Origin: an uncultured Bacteriovoracaceae bacterium
GTDB taxonomy: Bacteria > Bdellovibrionota > Bacteriovoracia > Bacteriovoracales > Bacteriovoracaceae
DNA length: 64,000 nucleotides
NCBI GenBank assembly: GCA_950054155.1
Contig: CATLOT010000010.1
Span: forward strand, 1-64,000
Reading direction: 5' to 3'
The position numbers and the translations under genes were made by a program. Positions within the stretch are counted from its first letter, which is position 1; each line of letters begins with the position of its first letter. The notes beneath the pieces were generated by a model that was not told where the DNA came from, searched no databases, and saw nothing but the letters and a program-made list of their open reading frames with translations. This document shows positions 25,928-34,170 of this stretch, one piece after another.

Positions 25928-26188
25928 ATGAAAGCCCTAGTTGCGCTCTTATTGCTAAGCTCATTTTCTGCCTTTGCTGAAGGTGAAGAGGTGAATCTTG
26001 AGTTTATGAATTATGAAAAAGTGATGGCAGGACTCACGCCGGTTGAGGTGGATATTCCGACAGAAAAAGAGAGGAAGCCTCAAAGCGTGGTGGACTTTAA
26101 GAGAGTACCTGGAAAAGAAGTGAAGAGAGCACCGGCCCTTGAAGATATTGATGCGAGGCATGAGATCGGTGAAGCCAAATATCAATAA
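25928..26188 (+). CDS. Small exported protein of unknown function
   Basis: An 86-aa protein with a clear signal peptide (MKALVALLLLSSFSAFA, cleavage before EGEE) and a mature part of about 69 charged residues with no cysteine, probably periplasmic and perhaps unstructured. AGGAGAA precedes the ATG at 25928; an in-frame TTG at 25904 would spoil the signal peptide. It lies 42 nt upstream of the mscS-like gene, which has its own promoter. Confidence 0.72.
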   Translation: MKALVALLLLSSFSAFAEGEEVNLEFMNYEKVMAGLTPVEVDIPTEKERKPQSVVDFKRVPGKEVKRAPALEDIDARHEIGEAKYQ

Positions 26189-26196
26189 AACATCAC

Positions 26197-26225
26197 TTGA
26201 CCAATAAATTTCATCACGCCATAAA
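26197..26225 (+). promoter_or_regulatory. Promoter of the MscS-like gene, leaderless geometry
   Basis: TTGACC (26197-26202) and CATAAA (26220-26225) are separated by exactly 17 nt. The ATG follows after 5 nt with no Shine-Dalgarno sequence, so transcription should start at about the ATG. Confidence 0.6.
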
Positions 26226-26230
26226 ATGGC

Positions 26231-27040
26231 ATGGAAAATTTAGATAAGGTAATTGCTTTCCTCAAAGCAAATGCAGCAAACATTTCTTTGTCTCTCCTTC
26301 TGCTGATCGGCGGTTGGATCTTTATCAACATCGTAAGTGGCGCTCTTAAGAATCGTCTTAACGCTAAAAAGGTAGCACCTGAGCTCGTCCCCTTCACGAC
26401 AACCCTTCTTCAAGTCACTCTTAAGATTGCTCTTTTGATTACGATTGCAGGGAACTTCGGTGTGAAGACCACAAGTTTTGTGGCCATTCTTGGTGCCGCT
26501 GGTCTTGCTATTGGTATGGCCCTTAAAGACAGCTTGAACCACTTCGCCTCAGGTGTTGTGCTTCTGTGGTACCGTCCTTTCAAAGTTGGTGACTTTGTTG
26601 ATGGTGGTGGCGTTTCAGGAACGGTTAAAGAACTGCAACTCTTTGCAACTGTTCTGACCACTGCGGATAATAAGACTATTATTGTTCCTAACGGACAGCT
26701 TCTTAATGGCACGGTGACGAACTTTTCAACGCAAGCAACTCGTCGTGTGGACATCACTTTTGGTATTGCCTATAGCGATGACTTTGAAGTGGCGAAGAAA
26801 GAACTTATGGGTCTTATTCAAGCGGATGAGCGAATTCTCAAAGATCCCGCACCTTTTGTTAGAGTTTCTAACTTAGGGGCCTCAAGTGTTGATATCACCA
26901 CTCGCTCTTGGGTTAAAAAAGAAGATTACTGGGCCGTTTACTTTGATCTGATGGAAAACACCAAGAAGCGCTTTGATGAAGTGGGACTTAACTTTCCCTT
27001 TCCTCAGAGTGAAGTTTGGATGCACCAAGCGGACTCCTAA
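26231..27040 (+). CDS. mscS: Small-conductance mechanosensitive channel (MscS family)
   Basis: A 269-aa inner-membrane channel that releases solutes on hypo-osmotic shock. Three N-terminal helices lead to the glycine/alanine-rich pore helix (FVAILGAAGLAIGMALKDSL). The beta domain follows (KVGDFVDGGGVSGTVKELQLFATVLTT... VPNGQLLNGTVTNFS; split here for clarity), then the C-terminal alpha/beta domain. Size is close to E. coli MscS (286 aa). The last 53 bases overlap, in antiparallel orientation, the end of a second MscS-family gene. Confidence 0.93.
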   Translation: MENLDKVIAFLKANAANISLSLLLLIGGWIFINIVSGALKNRLNAKKVAPELVPFTTTLLQVTLKIALLITIAGNFGVKTTSFVAILGAAGLAIGMALKDSLNHFASGVVLLWYRPFKVGDFVDGGGVSGTVKELQLFATVLTTADNKTIIVPNGQLLNGTVTNFSTQATRRVDITFGIAYSDDFEVAKKELMGLIQADERILKDPAPFVRVSNLGASSVDITTRSWVKKEDYWAVYFDLMENTKKRFDEVGLNFPFPQSEVWMHQADS

Positions 27041-27902
27041 ATTCGACAGAGGAAAGTTGTGGTTTAAGACCATGTTTTTTAAGGGTGTTAATCACAGCTT
27101 TTCTCATATCTGATTTTAAACTCCAGCCCGTGCTGGGGTTCTTTGCCCAGGCCGCCAGCCAAAGTTTAATCGCATCTTTTTCTACTCCCATATTCCACAC
27201 TTGGGGGTCTTCAAATTTTTGAGTGTTAAAGAAAGGTGATTTCTTTGTGATCTCGATAATTTCCTTTTCAATAAGCTCAAGATCTCCATCTGGTTCGACG
27301 TAGAATTCAATACAGGCCCATATATGCTTGTCCGTTAGGGAGTAGTTGAGAAACTCTTTACTGATGAGTTTAGCATTTGGTACCAGGTAGCGGCGCCAAT
27401 CCCAAACTTTAATAGTCGTATAAGTGAGGTTGATTTCTTCAACGGTGCCGTAGTGGCCATCAATCTCCACAGTGTCACCAATGCGCGCACTATTGCTGAA
27501 ACTTATCACAAGGCCTGCAAAGAGGTTTTCGACAAAGGGTTTGGCCGCAATAGAGAGAAAGACAGTGATGATCGTGAAGATAATCGACGTGTAGGTTTTT
27601 GAGGCTGTATCAAGATAAGGGATGCCAAGAAAGATAATCCAAAGCCCTAAGGTCATAGGAAGAAGAACCTTTCTAAAAAAGCCAAAACGAGTTTCGATAT
27701 TTTCAAGACCCCTCGTGAGGGCCTCTTCATAGTTTTCATCAATTGGTGATTCCGTCACCATTGATTCAAGAGTCTTTCTCTTTTCAAGGAGTTTTCTCTT
27801 TCTTCTTTCTACGCCCTTCATCAAGGTAATGAGAATGATATAAATTAAAAAGAGAACTGCCGTAACACTGGCTGAGTAAAAGGAAATGGGAAGTTCTTTC
27901 AT
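26988..27902 (-). CDS. Second MscS-family channel protein
   Basis: A 304-aa membrane protein with one N-terminal helix (about 9-28), a charged coiled stretch (30-75), two or three further helices (about 80-125) and an MscS beta domain (ARIGDTVEIDGHYGTVEEINLTYTTI, then RRYLVPNAKLISKEFLNYS). The pore region (AKPFVENLFAGLVISF) is less glycine-rich than in the neighbour. This divergent subclass is often annotated as mechanosensitive ion channel without proof of gating. The 3' end overlaps the other mscS gene by 53 bp; the 5' end overlaps nothing upstream except a 4-nt ATGA coupling to the amidohydrolase gene. Confidence 0.82.
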   Translation of the reverse strand: MKELPISFYSASVTAVLFLIYIILITLMKGVERRKRKLLEKRKTLESMVTESPIDENYEEALTRGLENIETRFGFFRKVLLPMTLGLWIIFLGIPYLDTASKTYTSIIFTIITVFLSIAAKPFVENLFAGLVISFSNSARIGDTVEIDGHYGTVEEINLTYTTIKVWDWRRYLVPNAKLISKEFLNYSLTDKHIWACIEFYVEPDGDLELIEKEIIEITKKSPFFNTQKFEDPQVWNMGVEKDAIKLWLAAWAKNPSTGWSLKSDMRKAVINTLKKHGLKPQLSSVEFRSPLGASKLHSEERES

Positions 27903-28912
27903 TTACGGTCCTTGAAACCACTTAAAAATGAGACGACATTATCTCCAAGATCTCTGGTGAAGTAGCCGCCTTCTTGGCAAATGACGGTCGGAAGCTTGAG
28001 GGCATCAAACTCCTTGGCCATTTTCTTATAATCAGCAGTTTCAAGGGCAAACCTTCCTATCGGATCTAACTTATAAGTATCAAAGCCCGCACTGATGACT
28101 AAGAAATCGGGCTCAAACCTTTTTACGGCATTAAGAAACACGGTTCTTAGCGCTTTTTTATAAGCAGGCCATTTTGTTCCGGTGGGAAGGATGACATTGA
28201 GATTGTGGCCAAGCCCCGCGCCGGAGCCTTGTTCACTGGGAAAGCCACAGAAATAGGGAAAGTATTCTCTTGGGTCGCCGTGAATGGAGGCGACGAAGAC
28301 ATCATCACTCTTATAGAAAATTTCTTGAGAGCCATTGCCATGGTGAAAGTCGATATCCACGAGGGCCACGCGACCTTTTGTTCGTAAAACTTTGGCGGCA
28401 ATGGCGGCGTTATTAAAATAACAATAGCCCCCATAGGTATCGCGACTGGCGTGATGGCCAGGGGGTCTGCTGAGAGCGTAGCTTACCGGATCTCCGGCGA
28501 GAACGCTCTTGGCCGCATAGTAACTGCTGGCCGCTGACCAACTTGCTGCTTGCCAGGTCTTATTATTGAGAGGGGTTCCACTGTCAAAGCAGAAGAAGCC
28601 TGCGTGGTTGATATTGGTGGGATCAGCCTTTGCTTTCGCTCGTTGGGGAAAGACACTGGGATAGTACGCCTCTTCATCCGCAAGTTCCATTGCCGTGTTA
28701 TAGAGGGTTATCAGTTGATAGTTATGATTATCTCTAATGGCCTTGAGAGGGATTTTAGGTGGCTCTGCAAGTTCTATCCAAGACTCAGCCTTGAGTTTCC
28801 TAAATATATTTTGGGCCCTCTTTGTGGTTTCAGGATGCTTGATCCTATTGCCAAGGGCCCACTCAAATTTGGGGTGAAATTCTAATTGATCTTTGTGAAA
28901 GAATGCCTTCAT
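27899..28912 (-). CDS. Acetylpolyamine amidohydrolase / class II histone-deacetylase-like enzyme
   Basis: A 337-aa zinc hydrolase. The HDAC-fold motifs are complete: SRPPGHHASRDTYGGYCYFNN with the catalytic histidine pair, zinc ligands in VDIDFHHGNG and SAGFDTY, and the transition-state tyrosine in EGGYF. The stretch YFPYFCGFPSEQGSGAG and the N-terminus resemble acetylpolyamine amidohydrolase (AphA) most. The likely reaction is removal of acetyl groups from polyamines, with protein deacetylation as the alternative. It lies 22 nt after a GNAT acetyltransferase gene and is coupled (4-nt overlap) to the MscS-like gene. Confidence 0.85.
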   Translation of the reverse strand: MKAFFHKDQLEFHPKFEWALGNRIKHPETTKRAQNIFRKLKAESWIELAEPPKIPLKAIRDNHNYQLITLYNTAMELADEEAYYPSVFPQRAKAKADPTNINHAGFFCFDSGTPLNNKTWQAASWSAASSYYAAKSVLAGDPVSYALSRPPGHHASRDTYGGYCYFNNAAIAAKVLRTKGRVALVDIDFHHGNGSQEIFYKSDDVFVASIHGDPREYFPYFCGFPSEQGSGAGLGHNLNVILPTGTKWPAYKKALRTVFLNAVKRFEPDFLVISAGFDTYKLDPIGRFALETADYKKMAKEFDALKLPTVICQEGGYFTRDLGDNVVSFLSGFKDRK

Positions 28913-28934
28913 TCTCTTATTGTAATCCTTTTAG

Positions 28935-29456
28935 CTACGCAGTTAAAGGATAGCGATAGAGGTGAAAACCTTCCTCATAGTAGGACTCTAAAAGACCGTC
29001 TTTCCAATTAATAATTTTTTCCTTTTCCGTCATATAGCGTTCAAAGCCATACTTCTCATAGGCCTTGACGGCCCACTTCGCCTCGGGATGGGCAATGAGG
29101 ACCATTTCTTTTTGACCCTTATCCTTGCTGACCTCTTTAGCGTGATCAATAAGTTTATGACCGAATCCTTTTCCGACGTGATCGGTGTGCAGATAGATAT
29201 AACCAAGATAGGTGACGTCATCAAAGAATTGCAAACTGATCGTGCCTACATCTTCTTCTTTTGGAGTTTTTCCAATATAGAAGTCTCTCTTTTTAAAGTT
29301 TTCCTCTTTCCATGTGTCGTCCACATAGTGTTCATCGAGGTCTTTTTCATCAAGAAAGGGCTCATACCATCTCGCACTAGAGCGAATGAACTGAGCGATG
29401 GTGTCCATATCTTTTCGTGTCGCTGGTTTAATTTCAAGAGCGTGCTTTTTTAACAA
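28935..29456 (-). CDS. GNAT-family N-acetyltransferase
   Basis: A 173-aa enzyme with the GNAT acetyl-CoA-binding motif A (IYLHTDHVGKGFGHKLIDHA) and a C-terminal motif B (AVKAYEKYGFERYM). The N-terminus (EIKPATRKDMDTIAQFI) is typical. The start is TTG 29456 with AAAGGAT upstream. First gene of a unit with the acetylpolyamine amidohydrolase, suggesting opposing acetylation and deacetylation of a shared substrate; that is inference from context. Confidence 0.85.
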   Translation of the reverse strand: MLKKHALEIKPATRKDMDTIAQFIRSSARWYEPFLDEKDLDEHYVDDTWKEENFKKRDFYIGKTPKEEDVGTISLQFFDDVTYLGYIYLHTDHVGKGFGHKLIDHAKEVSKDKGQKEMVLIAHPEAKWAVKAYEKYGFERYMTEKEKIINWKDGLLESYYEEGFHLYRYPLTA

Positions 29457-29535
29457 AACGAGTATCCTTTGAGAGAGGTTAGCTTTACTTGACTATACTG
29501 AGGGCCCTTTGCATTCTTAAGACCTTCTCGCTTTG

Positions 29536-29552
29536 ATTAGGAAAAACCTAAT
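29536..29552. promoter_or_regulatory. LysR-type operator candidate
   Basis: ATTAGG-AAAAA-CCTAAT is a perfect 6-5-6 inverted repeat containing a T-N11-A core, the LysR-family box format. It lies in the 279-bp divergent region between the GNAT gene and the LysR regulator at 29736, the usual position for such an operator. The rest of this spacer is AT-rich, with no gene visible. Confidence 0.4.
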
Positions 29553-29735
29553 AGCTATTTATGCGACTTTCCTGTTAATTGCAATAAAAACAGATGTTTA
29601 GCTTTATTTTTACCTTCCCTCTTTAGGTTTCAAAGAAAGGTATAAGGAAAATCAACTCGTTTTTTTCTGTGAATTAGTTTAGGGTAATCAGAAGAAGGGT
29701 TGTTAAAAACCGAATTAAGAAAATGGAATAATACT

Positions 29736-30704
29736 ATGCTTAAGAAACTCAAAGATATTAATTGGAATCATCTCTATTGCTTCTATGAAGTGGCGAAGGC
29801 CAAGAGTTTAAAGGATGGAACCAAGGTACTCGGTGTGGCCTCCTCTACCGCTAGTGAGCAAATTAAGAAGCTAGAGGAAACGATTGGTCTCAAACTCTTT
29901 CACCGCTCAAGCCGTGGTCTGATGCTAACGAAAGAGGGAGAAAATCTCTTCGCTCATACTAGGGAGATCTTTGAAGCAGGCAGTAAGCTTCTTGATGATA
30001 TCAGCGTTAGTGATGTGGGTGGTTATTCGGTGACTGTGGGGATTGAGGAGACGATCTCTCATTCTGTCGCCGCTGAGTTTTGCTCCCAATATTGGGATTT
30101 TTACACTCAATTTGGAACCGTTAATACTTCCCGCCAATATGAACATCAGCAACTTGTGGAAAACCTTAATAATGGCAATCTTGACTGGGGTATTAGTTTA
30201 AAGCCACCAACAAAGAAGAGCATTGATTATGCCAAAATTGGCAGCTTCGAATTAGTGTTTGCGTGCTCAAGTGAGCTCTATCATCAGTTTATTGAAAAAG
30301 AGGACATCCTTCGCAATATCCCCATGGCCCAGGTGAGTTGGGATGTGACCCTCAATGAGAGTATTAATAACTTTCTTAAAGAATATGAAGTTCAACCCAA
30401 GGAATATATTCAGTCGGATCACCAAGAGTATATTATGAAGCTTTGTGATCGCGGCCGTTGTGTGATGGTGATTGCTGAAAATCCTATGGAAGAGTATGAG
30501 GGGTTAACGAAATTTAGTATTGGAAAGTCACTTAAGATTAACCTCTATGCCCTGTGGCCAAAGAAGAAAGAGAATCTTTTGAGCATTAAGAAACTTAAGG
30601 ATCTTATCACTTCAAAGCTTGAAAATGTCCCAACGAATTATACAGATCAGACTTATCAAATTGAAGTGAATGAGGTGAGTGAGGAACTACTCAAAGGAGA
30701 GTAG
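29736..30704 (+). CDS. LysR-family transcriptional regulator (NhaR-like)
   Basis: A 322-aa regulator. The N-terminal winged helix reads INWNHLYCFYEVAKAKSLKDG ... STASEQIKKLEETIGLKLFHR, closest in style to NhaR. The C-terminal effector domain (about 95-290) is divergent. I chose ATG 29736. The frame is open to a TTG at 29700, which would need a ribosome site directly abutting it. It is divergent from the GNAT/amidohydrolase/MscS unit, which is a natural candidate target. The 3' end overlaps the convergent PqqD-like gene by 18 nt. Confidence 0.85.
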   Translation: MLKKLKDINWNHLYCFYEVAKAKSLKDGTKVLGVASSTASEQIKKLEETIGLKLFHRSSRGLMLTKEGENLFAHTREIFEAGSKLLDDISVSDVGGYSVTVGIEETISHSVAAEFCSQYWDFYTQFGTVNTSRQYEHQQLVENLNNGNLDWGISLKPPTKKSIDYAKIGSFELVFACSSELYHQFIEKEDILRNIPMAQVSWDVTLNESINNFLKEYEVQPKEYIQSDHQEYIMKLCDRGRCVMVIAENPMEEYEGLTKFSIGKSLKINLYALWPKKKENLLSIKKLKDLITSKLENVPTNYTDQTYQIEVNEVSEELLKGE

Positions 30705-30950
30705 TTGGTGCTCCTGTAATTTATTAAGAACGGTCTTGATCTCTTTCTCAGGGGCTTGGGTTTTCACTTCACCTGCGAGATCTTCAAGACTGTTGATCTC
30801 TTTTTGGTGGATGAGTCCTTCAATTTGCTGCCAGAGATCTTCAATCGTCTCGTCAATGGCAAAGGCCTTGCCATGAGTATTGACGAGAACCTTATTTCCC
30901 TTTTGATCAAAAGCGGTCTTTCCCGTTAATTGAATTGAGTAGTTACTCAT
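30687..30950 (-). CDS. PqqD-like (RRE-fold) small protein
   Basis: An 87-aa protein starting at ATG 30950 with a strong GGAGG (minus strand of 30956-30960). It has the PqqD layout: short beta strands (VLVNTHGKAFAID), an ETIEDLWQQI helix, SLEDLAGEV, then EIKTVLNKLQEHQLLSF as the recognition-type winged helix. PqqD-like proteins bind leader peptides of ribosomally made, modified peptides, or act in other winged-helix roles. No precursor peptide or modification enzyme is adjacent, so the role is unknown. A longer frame to 31028 has no good start signal. Confidence 0.6.
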   Translation of the reverse strand: MSNYSIQLTGKTAFDQKGNKVLVNTHGKAFAIDETIEDLWQQIEGLIHQKEINSLEDLAGEVKTQAPEKEIKTVLNKLQEHQLLSFE

Positions 30951-31071
30951 GATTGCCTCCTGTCTCTTATAGTACTGAAGCCTCTTTATCTTAGGCACAA
31001 CTTTCAGGAAGTCTTCGGTTTTTCCCAATTTTAAGATGGACTCTACAGGCTAAATCCCTTTAAATAGGGGG

Positions 31072-32010
31072 ATGGATTGGAGCTTATTTGACCGCTATCG
31101 AAATTTTATTCCAGACTTTGAGGGATTTCTTAAATCTCTTGAAGAGCCCTTTCCAACAGGGCTTAGAGGGACAGGGGATTTAGGCCCTTGGCTTGAATGT
31201 GTGTCAGATCAGGCCTACAAGAAACCCTTTGAAGAACTTTTCTTCTATGAAGTTGAGGGTGAGAGAAAGTTTTGGGGAGGTCGTTTAGAGCATCACCATG
31301 GCCACTATTTCATGCAGGCCTTTAGCTCTCTTTTAAGCGTCCTTGCTCTGAGTCCTGATGAGAATGAAACGATCCTCGATATGTGTGCCGCTCCAGGGGG
31401 GAAAACCACCCATCTGGCACAGATGATGAAAAATACCGGACTTCTTATTGCTCTTGAGCCAGACCTTAATAGACGGCGAGTCCTTAAAGCGAATCTTAAT
31501 CGTATGCTTGTCGCCAATTGCATGGTTTATGCGAGTAAGGGGCAGGATATTTCACTGGGGTCTCTACGCTTTGATCGAATTCTCTTGGATGGCCCTTGCT
31601 CGAGTGAGGGGACCTTTCGCCATGACACTCTTCTCGGAAAGAAAAGGCGCAAAGTTAATTACCTCTCCTATAATAAAGAGTTTCGTGAAAAACTTCATCG
31701 TGAACAGGCAGCGCTTCTTGATCATAGTGTTAGCCTTCTTAAAGAAAATGGAATTCTCGTCTATAGTACCTGTACCTATGATCCCGATGAAAATGAAGGG
31801 GCGATCTCAAAACTTCTTAAGCGTCATCCTAACCTCGTTATTGAGGAGATTCCCTTTTCTCAAGAAATTGAAGATAAACTTTCTCAAGGTATTTGTGAGT
31901 ATGAAGGACAAGATTTTGGCGCTGACCTTTTAAAAACTCGTCGGGTCTATCCCCACAAACTTAATTCCATAGGATTCTATGTCGCAAGAATTAGAAAACT
32001 CTCTTCTTAA
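31072..32010 (+). CDS. RsmB/RsmF-type RNA (cytosine-5)-methyltransferase, catalytic part
   Basis: A 312-aa SAM-dependent enzyme of the NOL1/NOP2/Sun family, which methylates C5 of cytosine in rRNA or tRNA. Motif I is LDMCAAPGGKTTHLAQ, motif IV is LDGPCSSEGTF with the release cysteine, and motif VI is YSTCTYDPDENEGAI with the nucleophilic cysteine. The protein ends at GFYVARIRKLSS, exactly where the methyltransferase domain ends in full-length RsmF. The C-terminal domain is supplied by the next gene. Substrate base unknown. Confidence 0.9.
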   Translation: MDWSLFDRYRNFIPDFEGFLKSLEEPFPTGLRGTGDLGPWLECVSDQAYKKPFEELFFYEVEGERKFWGGRLEHHHGHYFMQAFSSLLSVLALSPDENETILDMCAAPGGKTTHLAQMMKNTGLLIALEPDLNRRRVLKANLNRMLVANCMVYASKGQDISLGSLRFDRILLDGPCSSEGTFRHDTLLGKKRRKVNYLSYNKEFREKLHREQAALLDHSVSLLKENGILVYSTCTYDPDENEGAISKLLKRHPNLVIEEIPFSQEIEDKLSQGICEYEGQDFGADLLKTRRVYPHKLNSIGFYVARIRKLSS

Positions 32011-32476
32011 AGAAGAAGACAGGGCCCAACTTATTCACTACCTCTTTGACCGCTATGGAATAAAAGAAGCCTTTTGGGACTCATGGGACTTTATTAAAAG
32101 AAAGGAAGGACTGTGGTTATTTCCTAGAGGAAGTTATGAATTGAGTAATCAAGGCGCGGAGGAATCAGCTGGTCTTCGTTTGTTCAGTGGTACAGAGTTT
32201 CCCTATAAAGTAACCCATCAATTTGGTCTCTTCTGTCAGGAGGCGGTCAAAAAGGGAACGATCGATGCTGATCATGAAAGTGCCGTTAAACTTCTTAAGC
32301 GAGAGGTTGATTTAGATTTTGTCACTCAAGAGACAAGGCCTGGGTATTATCTTATTCAGTATGAGGGCAAGTTTGTTGGAGTGGCGCTTCTTTCAAGAGG
32401 GAAGTGGACTTCTCAAGTGCCAAAGTCACTAAAGGCCCAACTTCCCCAGAATTTATCAATTAGAAATTTGCGATAA
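31979..32476 (+). CDS. Detached C-terminal domain of an RsmF-like methyltransferase
   Basis: A 165-aa protein whose ATG lies inside the end of the methyltransferase gene (32-nt overlap, different frame). Its second half (YLIQYEGKFVGVALLSRGKWTSQ... SLKAQLPQNLSIRNLR) resembles the PUA-like C-terminal domain of RsmF/YebU-type enzymes, which normally ends with a LKNHYPKGLR-like motif. The two genes probably form a two-subunit enzyme. The domain boundary is clean, so a sequencing frameshift is unlikely. The 3' end overlaps the convergent gene by 17 nt. Confidence 0.65.
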   Translation: MSQELENSLLKEEDRAQLIHYLFDRYGIKEAFWDSWDFIKRKEGLWLFPRGSYELSNQGAEESAGLRLFSGTEFPYKVTHQFGLFCQEAVKKGTIDADHESAVKLLKREVDLDFVTQETRPGYYLIQYEGKFVGVALLSRGKWTSQVPKSLKAQLPQNLSIRNLR

Positions 32477-33167
32477 GAGCTGTCGTGTAAGTGAAGTCAA
32501 ACTTCTTATTGCCAGCAACAGGAAGGTTGTCATACTTACCAAGATAACCCCACTTAAGAGCAAGATTATTATGAAAGTGATAGTTAAAGCTTGGCTCAAA
32601 GTTAAGCTGCCAGTCTTCTCCAATCGTGAAGTTTGGGAGGTATTCAACTGTCATCTTCATTGAAAATTCCTCGCTCTTTTTACGGACACCTTCTAGGAAG
32701 AGACGCGCTTGTGATTGACGAAGGACTTCATCAGCAAGGTTTTTTTCCTGGCGATAGCGATAACCAAACTCTGAATTGATGTAAGACTTGTCTTTTTTGT
32801 AAATCTGATAAGTTCCACCAGCATCGAGGTTTGTTCTGAGTTGAATACCAGCAAATTCATCGGCTTCAACTTTAACACCGGTGAAGACACCAATCTTCTT
32901 TGAAAGGGAGCGCTCATACTTAGTGTTCACATCCCAGTTACGAGAGTTTTCAACACCACTACTTGTCCCATACATATAGTGACCACCAAAGGTGACGTGG
33001 TTACGATCGTCTTTACCCCATGAGAGAGTATTTGTTGTTTTACCGTTATAGATTTCAACTTCAGTGTTACCGCCAGTAACGACAACCCCAAGTTGAGTCT
33101 CATGCTTGAATTCACCTGCCTGTGCTGTTCCTACAAATACAAGGAGGCAAAGAAAAAGATTTCTCAC
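32460..33167 (-). CDS. DUF481 (YdiY-like) outer-membrane beta-barrel protein
   Basis: A 235-aa exported protein. The signal peptide MRNLFLCLLVFVGTAQA is followed by alternating beta strands and the DUF481 hallmark LGVVVTGGNTEVEIY, ending in a C-terminal strand with terminal F (YTTALIANF), a typical outer-membrane assembly signal. The start is GTG 33167 with AAAGG about 8 nt upstream. A TATAAT sits only 2 nt before it and cannot serve this start. Proteins of this type are sometimes called salt-induced; the function is unknown. Confidence 0.8.
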   Translation of the reverse strand: MRNLFLCLLVFVGTAQAGEFKHETQLGVVVTGGNTEVEIYNGKTTNTLSWGKDDRNHVTFGGHYMYGTSSGVENSRNWDVNTKYERSLSKKIGVFTGVKVEADEFAGIQLRTNLDAGGTYQIYKKDKSYINSEFGYRYRQEKNLADEVLRQSQARLFLEGVRKKSEEFSMKMTVEYLPNFTIGEDWQLNFEPSFNYHFHNNLALKWGYLGKYDNLPVAGNKKFDFTYTTALIANF

Positions 33168-33292
33168 TTATTATACCTTTGTTTTAGTTAGTAATACTTA
33201 AGGTAATACCTAGGGGTTCGCGCGAAGGTCAATAAAAAACAGGCTTAAAGTGTGGGCGAATAGCAAAAAAGCGCGACTTGTTTTCATTCATA

Positions 33293-33312
33293 AATAAAAA
33301 TAAATTTTTATT
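33293..33312. repeat. AT-only inverted repeat in a divergent promoter region
   Basis: AATAAAAA-TAAA-TTTTTATT is a perfect 8-4-8 palindrome in a 292-bp AT-rich spacer (33168-33459) between the divergent DUF481 and PilZ genes. It could be a binding site for a nucleoid protein or a regulator. Nothing else in the spacer looks like a gene. Confidence 0.35.
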
Positions 33313-33459
33313 ATTTTACTGCTATATATCGAAAATATAGTTAATAATGGCCTAAATAAAATTTTTCTCTCTTTAGGTAAGTCATTTGGCCCATTTAGGG
33401 GTAAAATACCTATTAATATGAGTTAAGCTTTTAATCTGTGACTTTTTAAAGGGCATGTC

Positions 33460-34167
33460 GTGATAAGCACTGGTAACCTCAGAAATTGCCACCACTATAG
33501 CGAGATCTTAAATGGTCTTGTACGCCTCTCCATTCGAGAGGGTTCGGGTTTCTTATGGCAGAGACAAAAAGAGAAACGAATGCTTTGGCCTGTGAAGGTT
33601 TGTAATCTCGATGTCAGTTCAAAGGTCTTAAAAGTCGCCCTTGATTTTGATCTCCAAATACCGCTTGAAGATAGTGAGATTTCCTTAAGCTTTGATGATC
33701 TTGATCCCGGTACCGACCTCTATTTTAAAGGGGATGAAAAAGAAATTCTCTTTAAGAGTGAGGGAGGAGAGTTCTTTATTTATGAAGATCAAATCAATAT
33801 TCCCATTCCGCAAATTGCGTTCTTTAAAGAATACCGCTCTCATCCTCGCTTAGATCTAGAGGAGCCAATGAGTCTGGCCTTTAAAACGCTTAAAGAAAAT
33901 AAAGATAATTTCCAGATTCTTATGGATTGTCACAATATTGGCAGAGGCGGAATAGGTGCGAGCATTGCCGCAGGCCATGCTCATCTCTTTCACAAGGGTG
34001 ATTGTCTCTTCCTAGAGAGAATGGGTGATATCAGACTCAAAGAGCCTATAGAAGTTCAGATTGTTTATAAGAGGCAAGTCAAGAGCGATGAGAAGACCTC
34101 TATTTTGGTCGGACTAAAATTTAAAGAGGAAATTTCAGAAGACTTTCTTAACTCTCTAAAGAAATAG
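33460..34167 (+). CDS. PilZ-domain protein
   Basis: A 235-aa soluble protein. The C-terminal half holds the c-di-GMP-binding PilZ signature: R126-x3-R130 in YRSHPRLDL and N159-x-G161 in HNIGRGGIGA, where the usual (D/N)xSxxG has Gly in place of Ser. The N-terminal ~115 residues are beta-rich, like YcgR-N-type domains. The start is GTG 33460 after AAAGGG. Likely a c-di-GMP effector; partner unknown. Confidence 0.75.
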   Translation: MISTGNLRNCHHYSEILNGLVRLSIREGSGFLWQRQKEKRMLWPVKVCNLDVSSKVLKVALDFDLQIPLEDSEISLSFDDLDPGTDLYFKGDEKEILFKSEGGEFFIYEDQINIPIPQIAFFKEYRSHPRLDLEEPMSLAFKTLKENKDNFQILMDCHNIGRGGIGASIAAGHAHLFHKGDCLFLERMGDIRLKEPIEVQIVYKRQVKSDEKTSILVGLKFKEEISEDFLNSLKK

Positions 34168-34170
34168 TAC

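Noticed and set aside
25753-25980. 75-codon frame between feoA and the exported 86-aa protein
   Set aside because: It overlaps the signal peptide region of a better gene in another frame and runs through a promoter/operator.
31979-32010. Sequencing frameshift between the methyltransferase and its C-terminal domain
   Set aside because: The first protein ends exactly at the domain boundary and the second has its own ATG and plausible N-terminus; fission is the simpler reading, though raw reads were not available.
33170-33175. TATAAT on the minus strand as the DUF481 gene promoter
   Set aside because: It lies 2 nt before the only possible start codon, so transcription would begin inside the gene; AAAGG suggests a normal leader instead.
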